A DNA stretch of 64,000 nt from Alphaproteobacteria bacterium MarineAlpha12_Bin1 (lineage in GTDB: Bacteria > Pseudomonadota > Alphaproteobacteria > UBA6615): contig PTJY01000002.1 in the NCBI GenBank assembly GCA_002937505.1, positions 124,001-188,000 on the forward strand, read 5' to 3'. Under the pieces are notes generated by a model, which did not search any database, was not told the origin of the DNA, and worked only from the letters and a program-made list of their open reading frames with translations. The position numbers and the translations under genes were made by a program. Positions 1 to 10,051 of the stretch are shown here, in pieces. How positions within the stretch are numbered: position 1 is the first letter of the stretch; every line of letters starts with the position of its first letter.

Positions 1-2
1 CT

Positions 3-983
3 AAAAGACTTACTCCTTGGAAGGAAGACACCTTGTGTGCCGTCTACTCAATAACAAAAAGTATATCTATATTATCTGTACATATATTGGCAGATAGAGG
101 ATTAGTTGATTTAGAAGCTCCTGTAGCAAAATATTGGCCTGGTTTTGCACAAAATGGTAAGGAGTCAATCAAGGTTCGTCACGTCCTTTCTCACTTTTGT
201 GGGATCTGCTTCAACGACACAGCGGAAGCCGGCGATATCTTCGATTATGACCAAATGATAAAAGTGATTGAATCTCAAGAACCAGCGTGGCCTCCAGAAA
301 CAAAAGGAGCCTACAATACTGTTAACATTGGCTATATGGCTGGTGAAATAGTACGCCGCGTTTCTGGGCTCTCAATTCGGGACTTCGTGCAAAAGAATAT
401 CTGTACTCCACTTAATGCCGAGTTCAAAATAGGTGTTGATAAAGAGGATCTAGACCGCGTAGCAGATATTTGTCCAAACTCAGCAGGCTTTTCTATGAAA
501 AGCGCTGCTACCCCAGGGACCCCATTAGCTCGCGCCTGGAAAGCAATGCCCAGCACTATGAATGCTGCTACTCACAATACAACTGATTTTCGTTTAGGAG
601 CTTTACCTTCCTTCGGAGGATTTGGAACAGCTAGAGGAATAGCACGTATTTATGCTGCTCTGGCGAATGGTGGTGAAATTGATGGAGTTCAATTAGCCAC
701 TAGCAAAACTATTAAAAAAGCCACCGAAGACCAATGGCACGACGAATCTGATGGCACAACGGGTCAAGAAATAAGAATGGGTATTGGGTTTTTTAAGAAC
801 ACAAATCACCTATTTGGCCCCAATGCCGACTCATTTGGTCATCATGGATCTGGAGGCACTCGTGCTCTCGCTGATCCTAGCGAGAATCTTTCTCTGGGTT
901 TTGTATCAAACCTAATGAGCGAAAAGTTAGGCACCGGCATCCGTACTGAGGCAATTGTTAAAGCAGCATACAGTAATTTATAG
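3..983 (+). CDS. Serine beta-lactamase-like hydrolase (class C/EstB type), 5' end missing
   Basis: The frame is open to the left edge of the window, so the N terminus lies outside. The visible part starts at the sequence preceding the active site. The S-x-x-K nucleophile/base pair is visible as SITK just after the edge. A Tyr-containing second motif (YNTVNIGY) fits the EstB-like esterase group, and the third motif is HHGSGG near the C terminus. Proteins of this family are esterases, D-aminopeptidases or beta-lactamases; the substrate cannot be read from the sequence. A TTG at 33 is only an internal codon, because it sits nine bases before the catalytic Tyr-Ser motif. The gene ends five bases before the convergent nadC stop codon. 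Confidence 0.85.
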   Translation, partial: KRLTPWKEDTLCAVYSITKSISILSVHILADRGLVDLEAPVAKYWPGFAQNGKESIKVRHVLSHFCGICFNDTAEAGDIFDYDQMIKVIESQEPAWPPETKGAYNTVNIGYMAGEIVRRVSGLSIRDFVQKNICTPLNAEFKIGVDKEDLDRVADICPNSAGFSMKSAATPGTPLARAWKAMPSTMNAATHNTTDFRLGALPSFGGFGTARGIARIYAALANGGEIDGVQLATSKTIKKATEDQWHDESDGTTGQEIRMGIGFFKNTNHLFGPNADSFGHHGSGGTRALADPSENLSLGFVSNLMSEKLGTGIRTEAIVKAAYSNL

Positions 984-987
984 AGTA

Positions 988-1857
988 TTATATCGGCTCA
1001 AAATCAAGACCAACGTCCCAGTTGTCAACACTATGGGTTAACCAACCAAGTGAAATAAGATCTACTCCAGATGCCGCAACATCAGTTATGTTAGTTGGTG
1101 TAATTCCGCCAGATGCCTCAGTTATTATTCGACCATCCACCATAGCGACAGCTTCATTTAATAACTCAATACTCATGTTGTCTAACAAGACAGCATCTAC
1201 ACCGAGCGTTAACGCTTCTTCTAATTCAGATAAAGTATCAACCTCTAACTCGACCTTAACCATATGACCGAGATTTTGCCTGACTAATTCAATTGCTGGC
1301 AAAACTCCTCCTGCCATTATACGGTGATTATCCTTGATTAAAACACCATCATTCAGTCCAAAGCGATGGTTAACCCCCCCTCCCACTTTTACTGAGTATT
1401 TATCAAGAACGCGCAACCCTGGGGCAGTTTTACGGGTACAAATTATTCGTGCAGAATAATCACGAATGGCAGCCACAAGATCCCTTGTCGCAGTTGCAAT
1501 GCCAGACATCCTTCCCAAAACATTCAAAGCAGTTCTTTCTGCTGTCAATATTGACCTAGCTGATCCAGATATAACTGCTAAAGCACTACCTGGAGAAACA
1601 TCATCGCCATCACTATATCTAGCCTGCACAGAAATACTTTCATCTATCATTGAAAATACATTGATTGCTACTTCTAGCCCAGAAACTTTACCCTCGTTAC
1701 GGGCTACAATACTAGCAGTAGCAAGTGATTTTGGATTAACTATAGCATCGGTAGTAATGTCTCCTGCCACTCCTAGGTCTTCTTCCAGAGCTCGTTCAAT
1801 AATTGTTTTATAAATAACTGGATATAGCATTTTTCGACTCTCTTTTTGTCCCATCAA
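988..1857 (-). CDS. nadC: Nicotinate-nucleotide diphosphorylase (quinolinate phosphoribosyltransferase)
   Basis: Converts quinolinate and PRPP to nicotinate mononucleotide, CO2 and pyrophosphate, the last step of de novo pyridine ring synthesis. The 289-residue length, the N-terminal ALEEDLG..GDITT signature, the CTRKTAPGLR loop and the late EASGGI motif are typical of NadC. It is the last gene of nadA-nadB-nadC and overlaps the end of nadB by 50 bp from this start. An in-frame ATG at 1830, preceded by AAAGAGAG, would shorten the overlap to 23 bp and is an equally possible start. Regulation is probably through the operator upstream of nadA. Confidence 0.95.
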   Translation of the reverse strand: MMGQKESRKMLYPVIYKTIIERALEEDLGVAGDITTDAIVNPKSLATASIVARNEGKVSGLEVAINVFSMIDESISVQARYSDGDDVSPGSALAVISGSARSILTAERTALNVLGRMSGIATATRDLVAAIRDYSARIICTRKTAPGLRVLDKYSVKVGGGVNHRFGLNDGVLIKDNHRIMAGGVLPAIELVRQNLGHMVKVELEVDTLSELEEALTLGVDAVLLDNMSIELLNEAVAMVDGRIITEASGGITPTNITDVAASGVDLISLGWLTHSVDNWDVGLDFEPI

Positions 1858-3508
1858 AGCTAGTTCCCTCAGAATCTGAATTTGTGTTTATGTCTTCATA
1901 TGTAAAGTACTTTCGGGTCGCAAGCCTGGGTTCAAGATTAGGAAAATCAGTTCGATAATGTGCACCACGACTCTCACATCTTTTCAAAGAAGCAATTGTG
2001 ACTAAGTGACCGACAAGGGCCAGATTACGGAGCTCACCCCATTTGCGAACTTGAACAAAAGTTGGAGATTTTTGTGATTTTCTAGCCTCAAGGTCATCAA
2101 TCTCATTTGCCAACTTCTCGTGTGATGCAATAGCTAACTCTAAACCCGAAGCGCTACGTCTTAATCCTACTTTTTCATACATCAATTTTCTTAACCCCTG
2201 AGTGAGCTTTTCTAAGGCTATTTTCTTACTAAGTTCTGGAATTATAGGAACATAAACTTCTGCATTATTTATTGAATAAGTTTGTTTTTGTGGGATATCC
2301 TCTGCCACCCGATGTCCAAAAACTACTCCTTCTAATAATGAGTTGCTAGCCAGGCGGTTGGCACCATGAGCTCCTGTGGAGGCCACCTCACCGCAGACCC
2401 AAAGGCCCTGAAGCGAGGTTCTGCCAGACTCATCTGCCGCTATACCTCCCATATGGTAGTGCGCAGCAGGCGCGACAGGAATCATTTCAGTTTTTGGATC
2501 AATTCCAGCTTCAACGCAGATAGACTGGACCGTTGGAAACCTGTTATTCAAGTTTTGTGACAACACCTCTCTAACATCCAAATAAACTTTTTCTCCTTCG
2601 ATGAGACGCTCCCAGATAGATCTGGCAACTATATCACGTGGTGCCAACTCCGCTTCTGGATGAACATCTTTCATAAATCTTTGACCTTTGCTGTTATGTA
2701 AAGTAGCTCCTTCCCCACGAAGAGCTTCTGTAATAAGCGGCATTGGCAAACCTTTTGACGTTCTCGACGATGAAAGAGCTGTTGGATGAAATTGTACAAA
2801 CTCGAGATCAGCAACCTTAAGTCCTGCCCTTATAGCCATAGCCAAACCATCTGCTGTTGCTTCACTGGGATTAGTGGTAGCTGAAAAAAGTTGCCCCGAT
2901 CCGCCGGTGGCTAGCACAACAAATGGTGCCTTGTGAAAAACCCAACCTTCTTTGTATTGATATACAAGCACACCACAAATATGGTTATTGCTGACAACCA
3001 GCTCCCAAGCAAATGCGGATTCTTTAACCTCAATTGAGGGGGTTTTACTGACTATATTTGATAACCACTTATGAATGTGATGGCCTGTCGAATCACCCCC
3101 AGCATGAACGATCCTTCTCTGTCCATGAGCTGCCTCGCGTCCAAGAATAATTTGACCTTTTTCATCTCGATCAAATGGAGCACCCATTGAGATAAGCTCA
3201 TTCAGTCTATCAGCACCTTCAGTAGTTAGCACTTCAACTGCTGAAGATACATTCAACCCTGCTCCTGCTAGTATCGTGTCAGAAGCGTGTTCTTGGGGTG
3301 AGTCAGTCAGACCAACTGCCCCAGCAATCCCTCCCTGAGCCCAGGCCGTAGAGCCTCCAGTCAAACTTGGAGTCTTTGTTAATAAAGTGACTTTTCGAGG
3401 CGCTAGGCGAAGGGCTGCAAACATGCCCGCTATACCGGAACCAATTACAATGATTTCAGAATATTTTATAACCCCTACTTTGGGCCGATTAGACCGTACA
3501 ACATTCAT
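1808..3508 (-). CDS. nadB: L-aspartate oxidase
   Basis: FAD enzyme that oxidises L-aspartate to iminoaspartate for NadA. The Rossmann GxGxxG motif (VIGSGIAGMFAAL) lies at about residues 22-34. The fumarate-reductase/succinate-dehydrogenase-like fold shows in GGSTAWAQGGIAG, in the substrate-site HPTAL region, and in MGGIAADESGRTSL near residue 350. The length of 566 residues is slightly above the usual ~540, with a Ser/Glu-rich tail. It begins 18 bp after the nadA stop, so the two are surely cotranscribed. Confidence 0.96.
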   Translation of the reverse strand: MNVVRSNRPKVGVIKYSEIIVIGSGIAGMFAALRLAPRKVTLLTKTPSLTGGSTAWAQGGIAGAVGLTDSPQEHASDTILAGAGLNVSSAVEVLTTEGADRLNELISMGAPFDRDEKGQIILGREAAHGQRRIVHAGGDSTGHHIHKWLSNIVSKTPSIEVKESAFAWELVVSNNHICGVLVYQYKEGWVFHKAPFVVLATGGSGQLFSATTNPSEATADGLAMAIRAGLKVADLEFVQFHPTALSSSRTSKGLPMPLITEALRGEGATLHNSKGQRFMKDVHPEAELAPRDIVARSIWERLIEGEKVYLDVREVLSQNLNNRFPTVQSICVEAGIDPKTEMIPVAPAAHYHMGGIAADESGRTSLQGLWVCGEVASTGAHGANRLASNSLLEGVVFGHRVAEDIPQKQTYSINNAEVYVPIIPELSKKIALEKLTQGLRKLMYEKVGLRRSASGLELAIASHEKLANEIDDLEARKSQKSPTFVQVRKWGELRNLALVGHLVTIASLKRCESRGAHYRTDFPNLEPRLATRKYFTYEDINTNSDSEGTSFDGTKRESKNAISSYL

Positions 3509-3526
3509 TATAAATTATTTAGGTAG

Positions 3527-4531
3527 TCACTTAATAGCCAACATTTTTTCTACGGTAATGGCTGCCCTCTCCGCAACACTTGGACTTACCTCAACAGTCG
3601 GTGACATATCTACCAAAGCCTCATAAATTTTGGGAAGGGTAATAAGTTTCATATGAGGACATAGGTTACAGGGCCTAATAAAGTTAACATTCGGGTGTTC
3701 CACTGCTACGTTATCACTCATTGAGCACTCGGTAACCAATAAAACCCTTTCAGGCTGGGCATCATCTACATAGTTTATCATATTTGCCGTTGAGCCAACG
3801 AAATCTGCCTCTTCTAAAACGTCCTGAGGACATTCCGGATGCGCTACAATAACTATATTTTCAAACTGCTGACGATATTCTCTTAATTCCTCTCCTGTGA
3901 AACGTTCGTGAACTTCACAACTCCCTTCCCAGTAAATAACTTCCACATCAGTTTGCCCTGCAATATATCTGGCAAGGTACTGGTCAGGTAAACAAATAAC
4001 GCGATCCACGCCCAATGATTCGACTATTTTGACAGCATTACCAGACGTACAACAAATATCAGATTCAGCCTTAACCTCTGCAGAGGTATTTACATATGTG
4101 ACCACAGGTACACCAGGGTATTTTTCACGCAAAAGACGAACATCCTTCCCAGTTATTGATGAGGCTAATGAACACCCAGCTTTCATGTCAGGCATTATTA
4201 CAGTTTTTTCAGGGCTTAATAATTTAGCTGTCTCGGCCATAAAATGAACACCAGCTAAAACTATTACCTCTGCATCTGTTTCCGATGCTTTCCGGGCTAA
4301 TGCTAAAGAGTCACCAACAATGTCAGCTACTCCATGAAATATCTCCGGCGTCATATAGTTATGCGCCAGAATAACTGCATTCCTCTCTTTCTTAAGACGG
4401 TTAATTCCCTCCACATAAGGCGCATGCGCTGGCCACTCAAAATCAGGAATAACGTCTCTAACGCGTTCATAAATATGTTTGGTCGCTAAAGCGACTTCTG
4501 GGGTGTATTCTAGTCCCGTAATATGGCTCAT
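3527..4531 (-). CDS. nadA: Quinolinate synthase
   Basis: Condenses iminoaspartate with dihydroxyacetone phosphate to quinolinate, using a 4Fe-4S cluster. The 334 residues carry the family motifs [24 protein letters not shown] and [11 protein letters not shown]. Cysteines in the contexts [15 protein letters not shown] and RPCNLCPHM match the three conserved cluster ligands. First gene of the nadABC operon. The 133-bp upstream gap contains a 19-bp imperfect palindrome and a second inverted repeat, both good places for NadQ control. Confidence 0.96.
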   Translation of the reverse strand: MSHITGLEYTPEVALATKHIYERVRDVIPDFEWPAHAPYVEGINRLKKERNAVILAHNYMTPEIFHGVADIVGDSLALARKASETDAEVIVLAGVHFMAETAKLLSPEKTVIMPDMKAGCSLASSITGKDVRLLREKYPGVPVVTYVNTSAEVKAESDICCTSGNAVKIVESLGVDRVICLPDQYLARYIAGQTDVEVIYWEGSCEVHERFTGEELREYRQQFENIVIVAHPECPQDVLEEADFVGSTANMINYVDDAQPERVLLVTECSMSDNVAVEHPNVNFIRPCNLCPHMKLITLPKIYEALVDMSPTVEVSPSVAERAAITVEKMLAIK

Positions 4532-4565
4532 AGTTAGGCTCTCAAGTACTTCATTTTTAAATAAA

Positions 4566-4584
4566 TATACTCATAATGAGCATA
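4566..4584. promoter_or_regulatory. Candidate NadQ operator upstream of nadA
   Basis: TATACTCAT-A-ATGAGCATA is an odd-centred palindrome with 8 of 9 arm positions paired. It lies 35-53 bp upstream of the nadA start, in the gap between nadQ and nadA. The palindrome is directly visible. Assigning it to NadQ rests on the neighbouring regulator gene and is inference. Confidence 0.5.
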
Positions 4585-4598
4585 TATATATAATGCTC
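4578..4598. repeat. Inverted repeat GAGCAT-N9-ATGCTC overlapping the operator candidate
   Basis: Six-bp perfect arms flank a (AT)-rich 9-bp spacer. It shares its left arm with the palindrome at 4566-4584, so the two are mutually exclusive as hairpins, or could form a double operator. A further small palindrome, ACCTT-A-AAGGT, lies at 4607-4617. Confidence 0.4.
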
Positions 4599-4664
4599 TC
4601 ATAGTGACCTTAAAGGTGTCAAGGTAAATAGACGCTAGTAATAGCTAGTAATCAAATTAATTTT

Positions 4665-5726
4665 CTAAATTCTGGCTGCCGGTAATCCTACCCCAGAAGC
4701 GGTACGTTCACTTATAGCCTCTCTTCGAAACCTGAATAGCTCAGCTGGCCTTCCTCGGCTTAGACTGTCTCTCTGTCCCGTGGCTTCAACCAAACCTCCT
4801 GTAACAACTAAGCGTCGGAAATTTTGTTTGTGTAATCTAACGCCACCTAAGGCTTCAACTACGAGCTGTAACTGTAGAAGAGTGAATGTTGCAGGCAAGA
4901 GATCAAAAACTACAGGACGGTATTTCAGTTTGCCCCGAATACGGCCTAATGCTGTTGCCAAAATTCGACGATTATCTAGAGCCATAACTGTACCTAGGCT
5001 CTGAGCTATCTCAATACTCTTATCTTCAACAAATGGATTTGACCGCCCAGAAATAAAAGCTCTTATTTGTGAATCGCGAAGCGCTTCTCCGATCATTCCA
5101 GCTTCGTATAAAAGTTCATACCTTTCTAGCACTCTCTCAAAGTCCCATCCAGCTGACTCTATACCAAAGGCAATTGAATACCTTTCTCGATTGATTTCGC
5201 GTTCCTGACTATCGACTATCTGTTCAACCCAGCGCTTCAAATGAGGCTTGATAGTGCTATCTATTATAAGTGGACGACCCTCTCTCCAATCTTCCCAAGG
5301 AAAAAAGTCATACCAGTTCTGCCACTCAGCTTCCCCAGCACCAGACAAGGGAACCTGACGAACCAGAGCAATGTAACCAACGGAGACTAATCGAGGTCCT
5401 CCCGCTCTTTCAAACGGATCCCGATGTCGGTCGCCAAAAGTATAGAGTTGTTCAACATAATCAAGGTCTAAACCAGTTTGTTTTTCAACCCAGTTGTGTA
5501 AACCAAGTTCCAATGTACGGTGATTTTTTGGATCAAATGGACCAAAGGGAAGCGCAACTGTATCATCGATAATTGGTTTCATTTGATCTGAGGATAGAGG
5601 GCTCACGGGCAATTGACCCGTGTCGTAGACGGTAAGAATGCGGGGGACCTCATCGGTCACAGCTATGATTATCGCGTTCAACCCAATGACTGAAGATGTT
5701 TCTAACTCTCTGATGTTATCACTCAT
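4665..5726 (-). CDS. nadQ: NadQ-type transcriptional regulator of NAD synthesis (Nudix-like domain plus winged helix)
   Basis: The 353-residue protein has an N-terminal Nudix-fold sensor region. It includes TFGDRHRDPFERAGGPRLVS, which resembles the degenerate Nudix part of NrtR regulators, and a C-terminal winged helix (LLQLQLVVEALGG...KQNFRRLVVTGGLVEATG). Proteins of this COG4111-like group in alphaproteobacteria are known as NadQ, regulators of nadABC. Its place directly upstream of nadA on the same strand fits that role. The Nudix catalytic box is not recognisable, so it probably binds rather than cleaves a nucleotide. The effector is unknown from sequence. Confidence 0.8.
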   Translation of the reverse strand: MSDNIRELETSSVIGLNAIIIAVTDEVPRILTVYDTGQLPVSPLSSDQMKPIIDDTVALPFGPFDPKNHRTLELGLHNWVEKQTGLDLDYVEQLYTFGDRHRDPFERAGGPRLVSVGYIALVRQVPLSGAGEAEWQNWYDFFPWEDWREGRPLIIDSTIKPHLKRWVEQIVDSQEREINRERYSIAFGIESAGWDFERVLERYELLYEAGMIGEALRDSQIRAFISGRSNPFVEDKSIEIAQSLGTVMALDNRRILATALGRIRGKLKYRPVVFDLLPATFTLLQLQLVVEALGGVRLHKQNFRRLVVTGGLVEATGQRDSLSRGRPAELFRFRREAISERTASGVGLPAARI

Positions 5727-5801
5727 AAATTGACTAAATAAAATGAATCAAAAAATCTATTTCGTAAGTATCTATATAGAAGCCCATTAAACTTTCTTCT
5801 T

Positions 5802-6788
5802 TCATTGCGGTGAGTAGCAATCCGCAAGTCGAGCTTTTAGTTTGATCAGTGATAAAACACTATCTATCGTAGGGGTGGAAACTCCCACCAAGCGGGCTAA
5901 CTCCTGTACAGATACTATCAAAGCATCAATCTCCATTTGTCTACCAAGCTCCAAATCTTGTAGCATTGAAGTTTTGTGATCTCCAACTTCACGTGCCCCA
6001 TCTATTCGTTTGTCTACGTCTACAGCAAACTTTACCCCGAGAGACTCGCCAACCAATTGCGCTTCTGTCATAACTTTTCTGATTAATTCTCTCACTTCTT
6101 TATCATCTATCATTTGAGCCAACGTACCACCAGTTAGAACACTTATGGGGTTTAGGCTGACATTACCCCATAACTTTATCCACATCTCGTCACGTATTTT
6201 AGAGCGAATAGGTGCCCGCAATTCTGCTCCAGTTAACATCGATGATAGACTATTTATTCTTTCTGTTTTTTCTCCACTGGGCTCCCCCAAACTAAATCGA
6301 TTTCCATACTCATGCACGATAACGCCCGGCTTGGCTATATAAGAGGCTGGGTAAACGACACACCCTATAACACGTTCAGGACCAATATAGTCCCACTGCT
6401 TATTTCCAGGATCTACGGAAGTTAGTCTTTGGCCTTCGTGAGGACCTTCCAGCTTGTAAAAGTACCACCAGGGCACACCATTTTGGGCTGTAACAACAGA
6501 GGTATTAGGCCCTAATAAAGGAGTAATTTGCTCAGCCATCAAGGCTGTAGAATGGGCCTTCAATGTTATAACCACATAATCCTGTTTACCAATTTCAGCA
6601 GGATTATCGGTACAATTGACCTTAGCTGTCAGCTCTTTATCACCAATCTGAAGCTTTAATCCCTGAGAACGCATTGCTTCAAGATGTGGCCCCCTTGCAA
6701 TACAAGTAACTTCTGCACACTTATTTAATTCTAATTGGGCGGCCATATAGCCGCCTATGGCTCCTGCACCGTATATGCAAACTTTCAC
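5802..6788 (-). CDS. 2-dehydropantoate 2-reductase family protein (PanE/ApbA)
   Basis: The 328-residue protein has an N-terminal dinucleotide fold (CIYGAGAIGGYMA, residues 3-15), a VTLKAH-type conserved Lys segment (VVITLKAHS), and QNGVPWW. The C-terminal helical domain contains the conserved WIKLWGNVSLNPIS region. The family reduces ketopantoate to pantoate with NADPH, but many alphaproteobacterial paralogues are catabolic and their substrates are unknown. The next gene is an acyl-CoA ligase ending 18 bp upstream of this start on the same strand, so the pair may be cotranscribed and this copy may not serve pantothenate synthesis. I leave the symbol empty for that reason. Confidence 0.8.
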   Translation of the reverse strand: MKVCIYGAGAIGGYMAAQLELNKCAEVTCIARGPHLEAMRSQGLKLQIGDKELTAKVNCTDNPAEIGKQDYVVITLKAHSTALMAEQITPLLGPNTSVVTAQNGVPWWYFYKLEGPHEGQRLTSVDPGNKQWDYIGPERVIGCVVYPASYIAKPGVIVHEYGNRFSLGEPSGEKTERINSLSSMLTGAELRAPIRSKIRDEMWIKLWGNVSLNPISVLTGGTLAQMIDDKEVRELIRKVMTEAQLVGESLGVKFAVDVDKRIDGAREVGDHKTSMLQDLELGRQMEIDALIVSVQELARLVGVSTPTIDSVLSLIKLKARLADCYSPQ

Positions 6789-6806
6789 GTCATCACCTCA
6801 GTAACC

Positions 6807-8333
6807 TCATAAACCAAGCTTCTTGTGAAGGCCAATTCTCTGCATTTTACCAGTCGCTCCTTTTGGAATTTCATCTATAAAAACAACCTTTCGCGGAACC
6901 TTAAAATCCGACAGGCGCTCAGATACAAAATTCCTTATTTCATTTTCATTTATTTCGGCACCCTCATCAAGAACAATTGCAACACCAACTTCTTCTCCTA
7001 ATTTTTTATGAGGAAACCCGAAAGTTACCACTTGATCGACTAGAGGGTGATCAAGAAGGACCTCATCAACTTCTCGTGGAGAGATTTTTTCTCCTCCTCG
7101 ATTTATAATCTCCTTGAGTCTGCCAGTAATGCTTAAATAACCGTCCCCATCAAGAACTCCCTGATCTCCAGTCCTAAACCAACCGTTAACGAATGCCTCA
7201 CTATTTGCAGTAGGGTTGTTTTCATACCCGCTTGTAACGTTAGAGCCCCGAATGACAATTTCTCCTTCCGTTCCAAACGTCAAGAAGTCACCCTTATGAT
7301 CCATTATTCTAATTTCAGGTCCCGCTGCGAGCCCAACTGAACCTGGTTTTCTTATAGATGGTGGTAAGGGATTCGAAGCCATCTGATGGGCCGCCTCTGT
7401 CATACCATATGCCTCTATTACCGGGCAATGAAATGTCTCCTCAAGCTGAGCCATAACTTGTGGGGCCAAAGAAGAGGATGATGATCTGATTAGACGCAAT
7501 TTCATCTTTTCGAGAATATCCAAATTTCGATTAGCTCGTGATAAAATTGCCTGATGCATAGTAGGCACAGCGGTAAACCATGTGGGTTCTACGCTGGAAA
7601 ACCACTTAAAAATCTGAAGAGCATTAAATCCTGAAGAACAATATATGCTGGCACCCGCAGCTACAGTAGATAATATTGCAGCAATCAAGCCATGGATATG
7701 AAATAACGGCATTATATTTAGACACCTATCCTCAACTGAAAGGTCTAAGGAACTACTGATATTTTGTGCAGAGTTGCAAATATTCTGTTGCGTTAAAGGA
7801 ACTATTTTGGGCCTAGAAGTAGTGCCTGAAGTATGTAAAACCAAAGCAACATCTGACGACGCCGCATAATCTTTACCCTTTAGAAGTTGATTCTCAGTTT
7901 CGTCTTCAAACCCACTGATACTAAACATACCAGCAGGTGCTTCTTCATCAACCCAAATTTCATGAACCGGAACATCAAGGCTCTTAGCAACGTGTATAGC
8001 TTCGCTATCACTACCTTTCTCAACCAGAAGGACTCTTGCATTAAGGTCTTGCAGATAAAAGCTAAATTCTTCACTACGGTAATTAGGGTTTAAAGGGGCG
8101 GCCGTGGCACCTGCTGCCACAGATATAAAGGTGGTGGCCATTTCAGGTCCATTGGGTAATACTATGGCTACACGATCATTTCTGTTTATACCCATTTTCC
8201 GGAGAGAAGATACAGTTCTATGAACTAGCCTTCTCAGGTCTCCATAGTTTAATGGCGTTTGTCCAGACCCGGTTATCGCTGTATCGTCATCTCTTCCCTT
8301 TTTTATAAGGTCATCTATTGTCTGAGCATTCAT
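6807..8333 (-). CDS. Acyl-CoA synthetase (AMP-forming; ANL superfamily)
   Basis: Activates a carboxylic acid to its CoA thioester through an acyl-adenylate. The P-loop-like motif HTSGTTSRPK is at about residues 160-170. AYGMTEAAHQ and the GWFRTGDQG aspartate follow, with GRLKEIINRGGEKISP at the hinge and a C-terminal PKGATGKMQR carrying the catalytic Lys. The 508-residue form starts at ATG 8333; a longer frame to 8372 adds 13 residues outside the family start. The N-terminal region (LPNGPEMATTF, APLNPNYR) resembles medium/short-chain and oxalate-CoA-ligase-like members, but the substrate is not predictable. Its upstream region is shared with the divergent thiolase gene. Confidence 0.88.
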   Translation of the reverse strand: MNAQTIDDLIKKGRDDDTAITGSGQTPLNYGDLRRLVHRTVSSLRKMGINRNDRVAIVLPNGPEMATTFISVAAGATAAPLNPNYRSEEFSFYLQDLNARVLLVEKGSDSEAIHVAKSLDVPVHEIWVDEEAPAGMFSISGFEDETENQLLKGKDYAASSDVALVLHTSGTTSRPKIVPLTQQNICNSAQNISSSLDLSVEDRCLNIMPLFHIHGLIAAILSTVAAGASIYCSSGFNALQIFKWFSSVEPTWFTAVPTMHQAILSRANRNLDILEKMKLRLIRSSSSSLAPQVMAQLEETFHCPVIEAYGMTEAAHQMASNPLPPSIRKPGSVGLAAGPEIRIMDHKGDFLTFGTEGEIVIRGSNVTSGYENNPTANSEAFVNGWFRTGDQGVLDGDGYLSITGRLKEIINRGGEKISPREVDEVLLDHPLVDQVVTFGFPHKKLGEEVGVAIVLDEGAEINENEIRNFVSERLSDFKVPRKVVFIDEIPKGATGKMQRIGLHKKLGL

Positions 8334-8713
8334 TACTCGAACTCCCACTTGTAACTTTAATTGTGGCATCACGCGATTGGATATAGCCGAAAAGCATAAA
8401 ATTCAACAGGTTTTTTTCTAAAGCTTTGCCACAAAAAAACAAAGTAAACCCAGAAGAGTTAGTAAATATAATTTTAGTGGTAATTTACTCTAGTTTTTAT
8501 GTTAAACTGATTAATCTTGCGTTTGCATTAAGAAATGGTTATCGATCAATTTAATTGCCGATATAGTATATTAATCTGAGGACTAGATAACACAAGTCTG
8601 TTGACAGCCAGAACCACATAGTAATCATTATATACGGTGGAAAATAAAATTGATGCAGGTCGATAGACTTATTATTCCATAAAAAACTTTAACAATTATT
8701 TAAGGAGAGAGTC
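8334..8713. other. 380-bp divergent intergenic region between acyl-CoA ligase and thiolase
   Basis: No convincing coding frame. It is strongly AT-rich. It contains a 7-bp inverted repeat AGTAAAT-N15-ATTTACT at 8461-8489, a TTGACA hexamer at 8601, and a Shine-Dalgarno AAGGAGA at 8702 serving the thiolase. It probably holds promoters for both flanking genes. Confidence 0.6.
8601..8634 (+). promoter_or_regulatory. Possible sigma-70-type promoter for the thiolase gene
   Basis: A perfect -35 hexamer TTGACA (8601-8606) is followed at a somewhat long spacing by the AT-rich stretch TTATATAC (8628-8635). The -10 match is weak, so this is tentative. It lies about 80 bp upstream of the thiolase start. 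Confidence 0.3.
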
Positions 8714-9889
8714 ATGAGTGAAGTAGTTATTGCAGGAGCAGCCCGAACACCCGTCGGCTCTTTCAACGGAAGCTTAGCTAGTGTAAGTGCGGCTGAACTA
8801 GGAACTGCAGCAATTACAGAATCTCTACGCCGGGCAAATACTTCCCCTGAGGAGGTAGACGAAGTTATCATGGGACAAGTTCTTACCGCTGCAACTGGGA
8901 TGAATCCTGCCCGTCAAGCCTTATTAGCATCAGGCATACCACATGATCGTACAGCTTATTTAGTCAACCAAGTATGTGGTTCGGGCTTACGCTCAATTGC
9001 TCAGGGCTATCAAGCAATTAAAGTGGGAGAGGCAAATATACTAGTTACTGGCGGTCAAGAGAGCATGAGTCAAGCTCCACACTCTGCTCACATGCGAAAC
9101 GGCACAAAAATGGGTGATACCAAACTAGTGGATACCATGATAAAAGACGGACTGTGGTGCTCTTTAATGGGATACCATATGGGTAATACGGCTGAAAATG
9201 TTGCTGAAAAATGGCAAATAACTAGAGAAGAGCAAGACGCATTTGCAGCAAATTCGCAAAACAAAGCCGAAGAAGCCCAGAAAAATGGAAAATTTGTTGA
9301 TGAAATTGTATCAGTTCCTGTCATAAACCGAAAAGGTGAGACAGTTGTAGATATAGATGAATACCCGAGATCAGGTACAACCGTTGAAAGCCTCTCTAAG
9401 TTAAGACCTGCTTTCGATAAAAACGGCACAGTGACAGCGGGCAATGCCTCAGGAATTAATGATGGAGCAGCTGCTGTCGTACTAATGAACTCCGACAAAG
9501 CAAAGAAAAAAAACATAGATCCTCTGGCTCGTATTGTTTCATGGGCGACAGCTGGAGTAGAGCCAGCCGTGATGGGCAGTGGCCCCATACCCGCTTGTCG
9601 TAAAGCCTTAGAAAAAGCCGGTTGGGGTATTGAAGAAGTTGAACTCGTTGAAGCCAATGAAGCGTTCGCGGCACAAGCCATAGCAGTTAACCGTGATCTC
9701 GGATGGAACCCCGAAATTGTTAACGTGAATGGGGGAGCGATAGCTATCGGGCACCCAATCGGTGCATCCGGAACTCGAGTGCTGGTAACCCTACTTCATG
9801 AAATGCAACGCCGTAATATAAAAAAGGGAATGGCAACACTCTGTATTGGTGGAGGTATGGGTATAGCAATGTGTGTAGAAAGAGACTAA
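8714..9889 (+). CDS. Acetyl-CoA C-acetyltransferase (thiolase II)
   Basis: Condenses two acetyl-CoA to acetoacetyl-CoA, or cleaves 3-ketoacyl-CoA. The 391-residue length is standard. The acyl-accepting Cys is C88 in QVCGSGLRS, the catalytic His is H347 in GHPIGASG, and the second Cys is C377 in CIGGGMG. The N terminus [18 protein letters not shown] and [10 protein letters not shown] are typical of the PhaA/AtoB group. AAGGAGAGAGTC just before the ATG is a strong ribosome site. No phaB or phaC lies beside it, so a role in polyhydroxybutyrate versus fatty acid or amino acid metabolism is open. Confidence 0.95.
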   Translation: MSEVVIAGAARTPVGSFNGSLASVSAAELGTAAITESLRRANTSPEEVDEVIMGQVLTAATGMNPARQALLASGIPHDRTAYLVNQVCGSGLRSIAQGYQAIKVGEANILVTGGQESMSQAPHSAHMRNGTKMGDTKLVDTMIKDGLWCSLMGYHMGNTAENVAEKWQITREEQDAFAANSQNKAEEAQKNGKFVDEIVSVPVINRKGETVVDIDEYPRSGTTVESLSKLRPAFDKNGTVTAGNASGINDGAAAVVLMNSDKAKKKNIDPLARIVSWATAGVEPAVMGSGPIPACRKALEKAGWGIEEVELVEANEAFAAQAIAVNRDLGWNPEIVNVNGGAIAIGHPIGASGTRVLVTLLHEMQRRNIKKGMATLCIGGGMGIAMCVERD

Positions 9890-10051
9890 GGCTGATGGGA
9901 GCTGGCTCACATCGAAAGGTACTGAAGGAGTATAAATTGGTTCTAAAGATGGACTAATAACTAGCAGTTTCTTCAATATTACTAGCTCTCTAATTAGCTA
10001 AGTTTATTAATAATCAACAACATATGTGAGGAAAAAGGATTTTTAGCCCAT

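Noticed and set aside
9088-9681. Long minus-strand open frame inside the thiolase gene
   Set aside because: It is antisense to a clear thiolase with all catalytic residues; its composition mirrors codon bias of the real gene.
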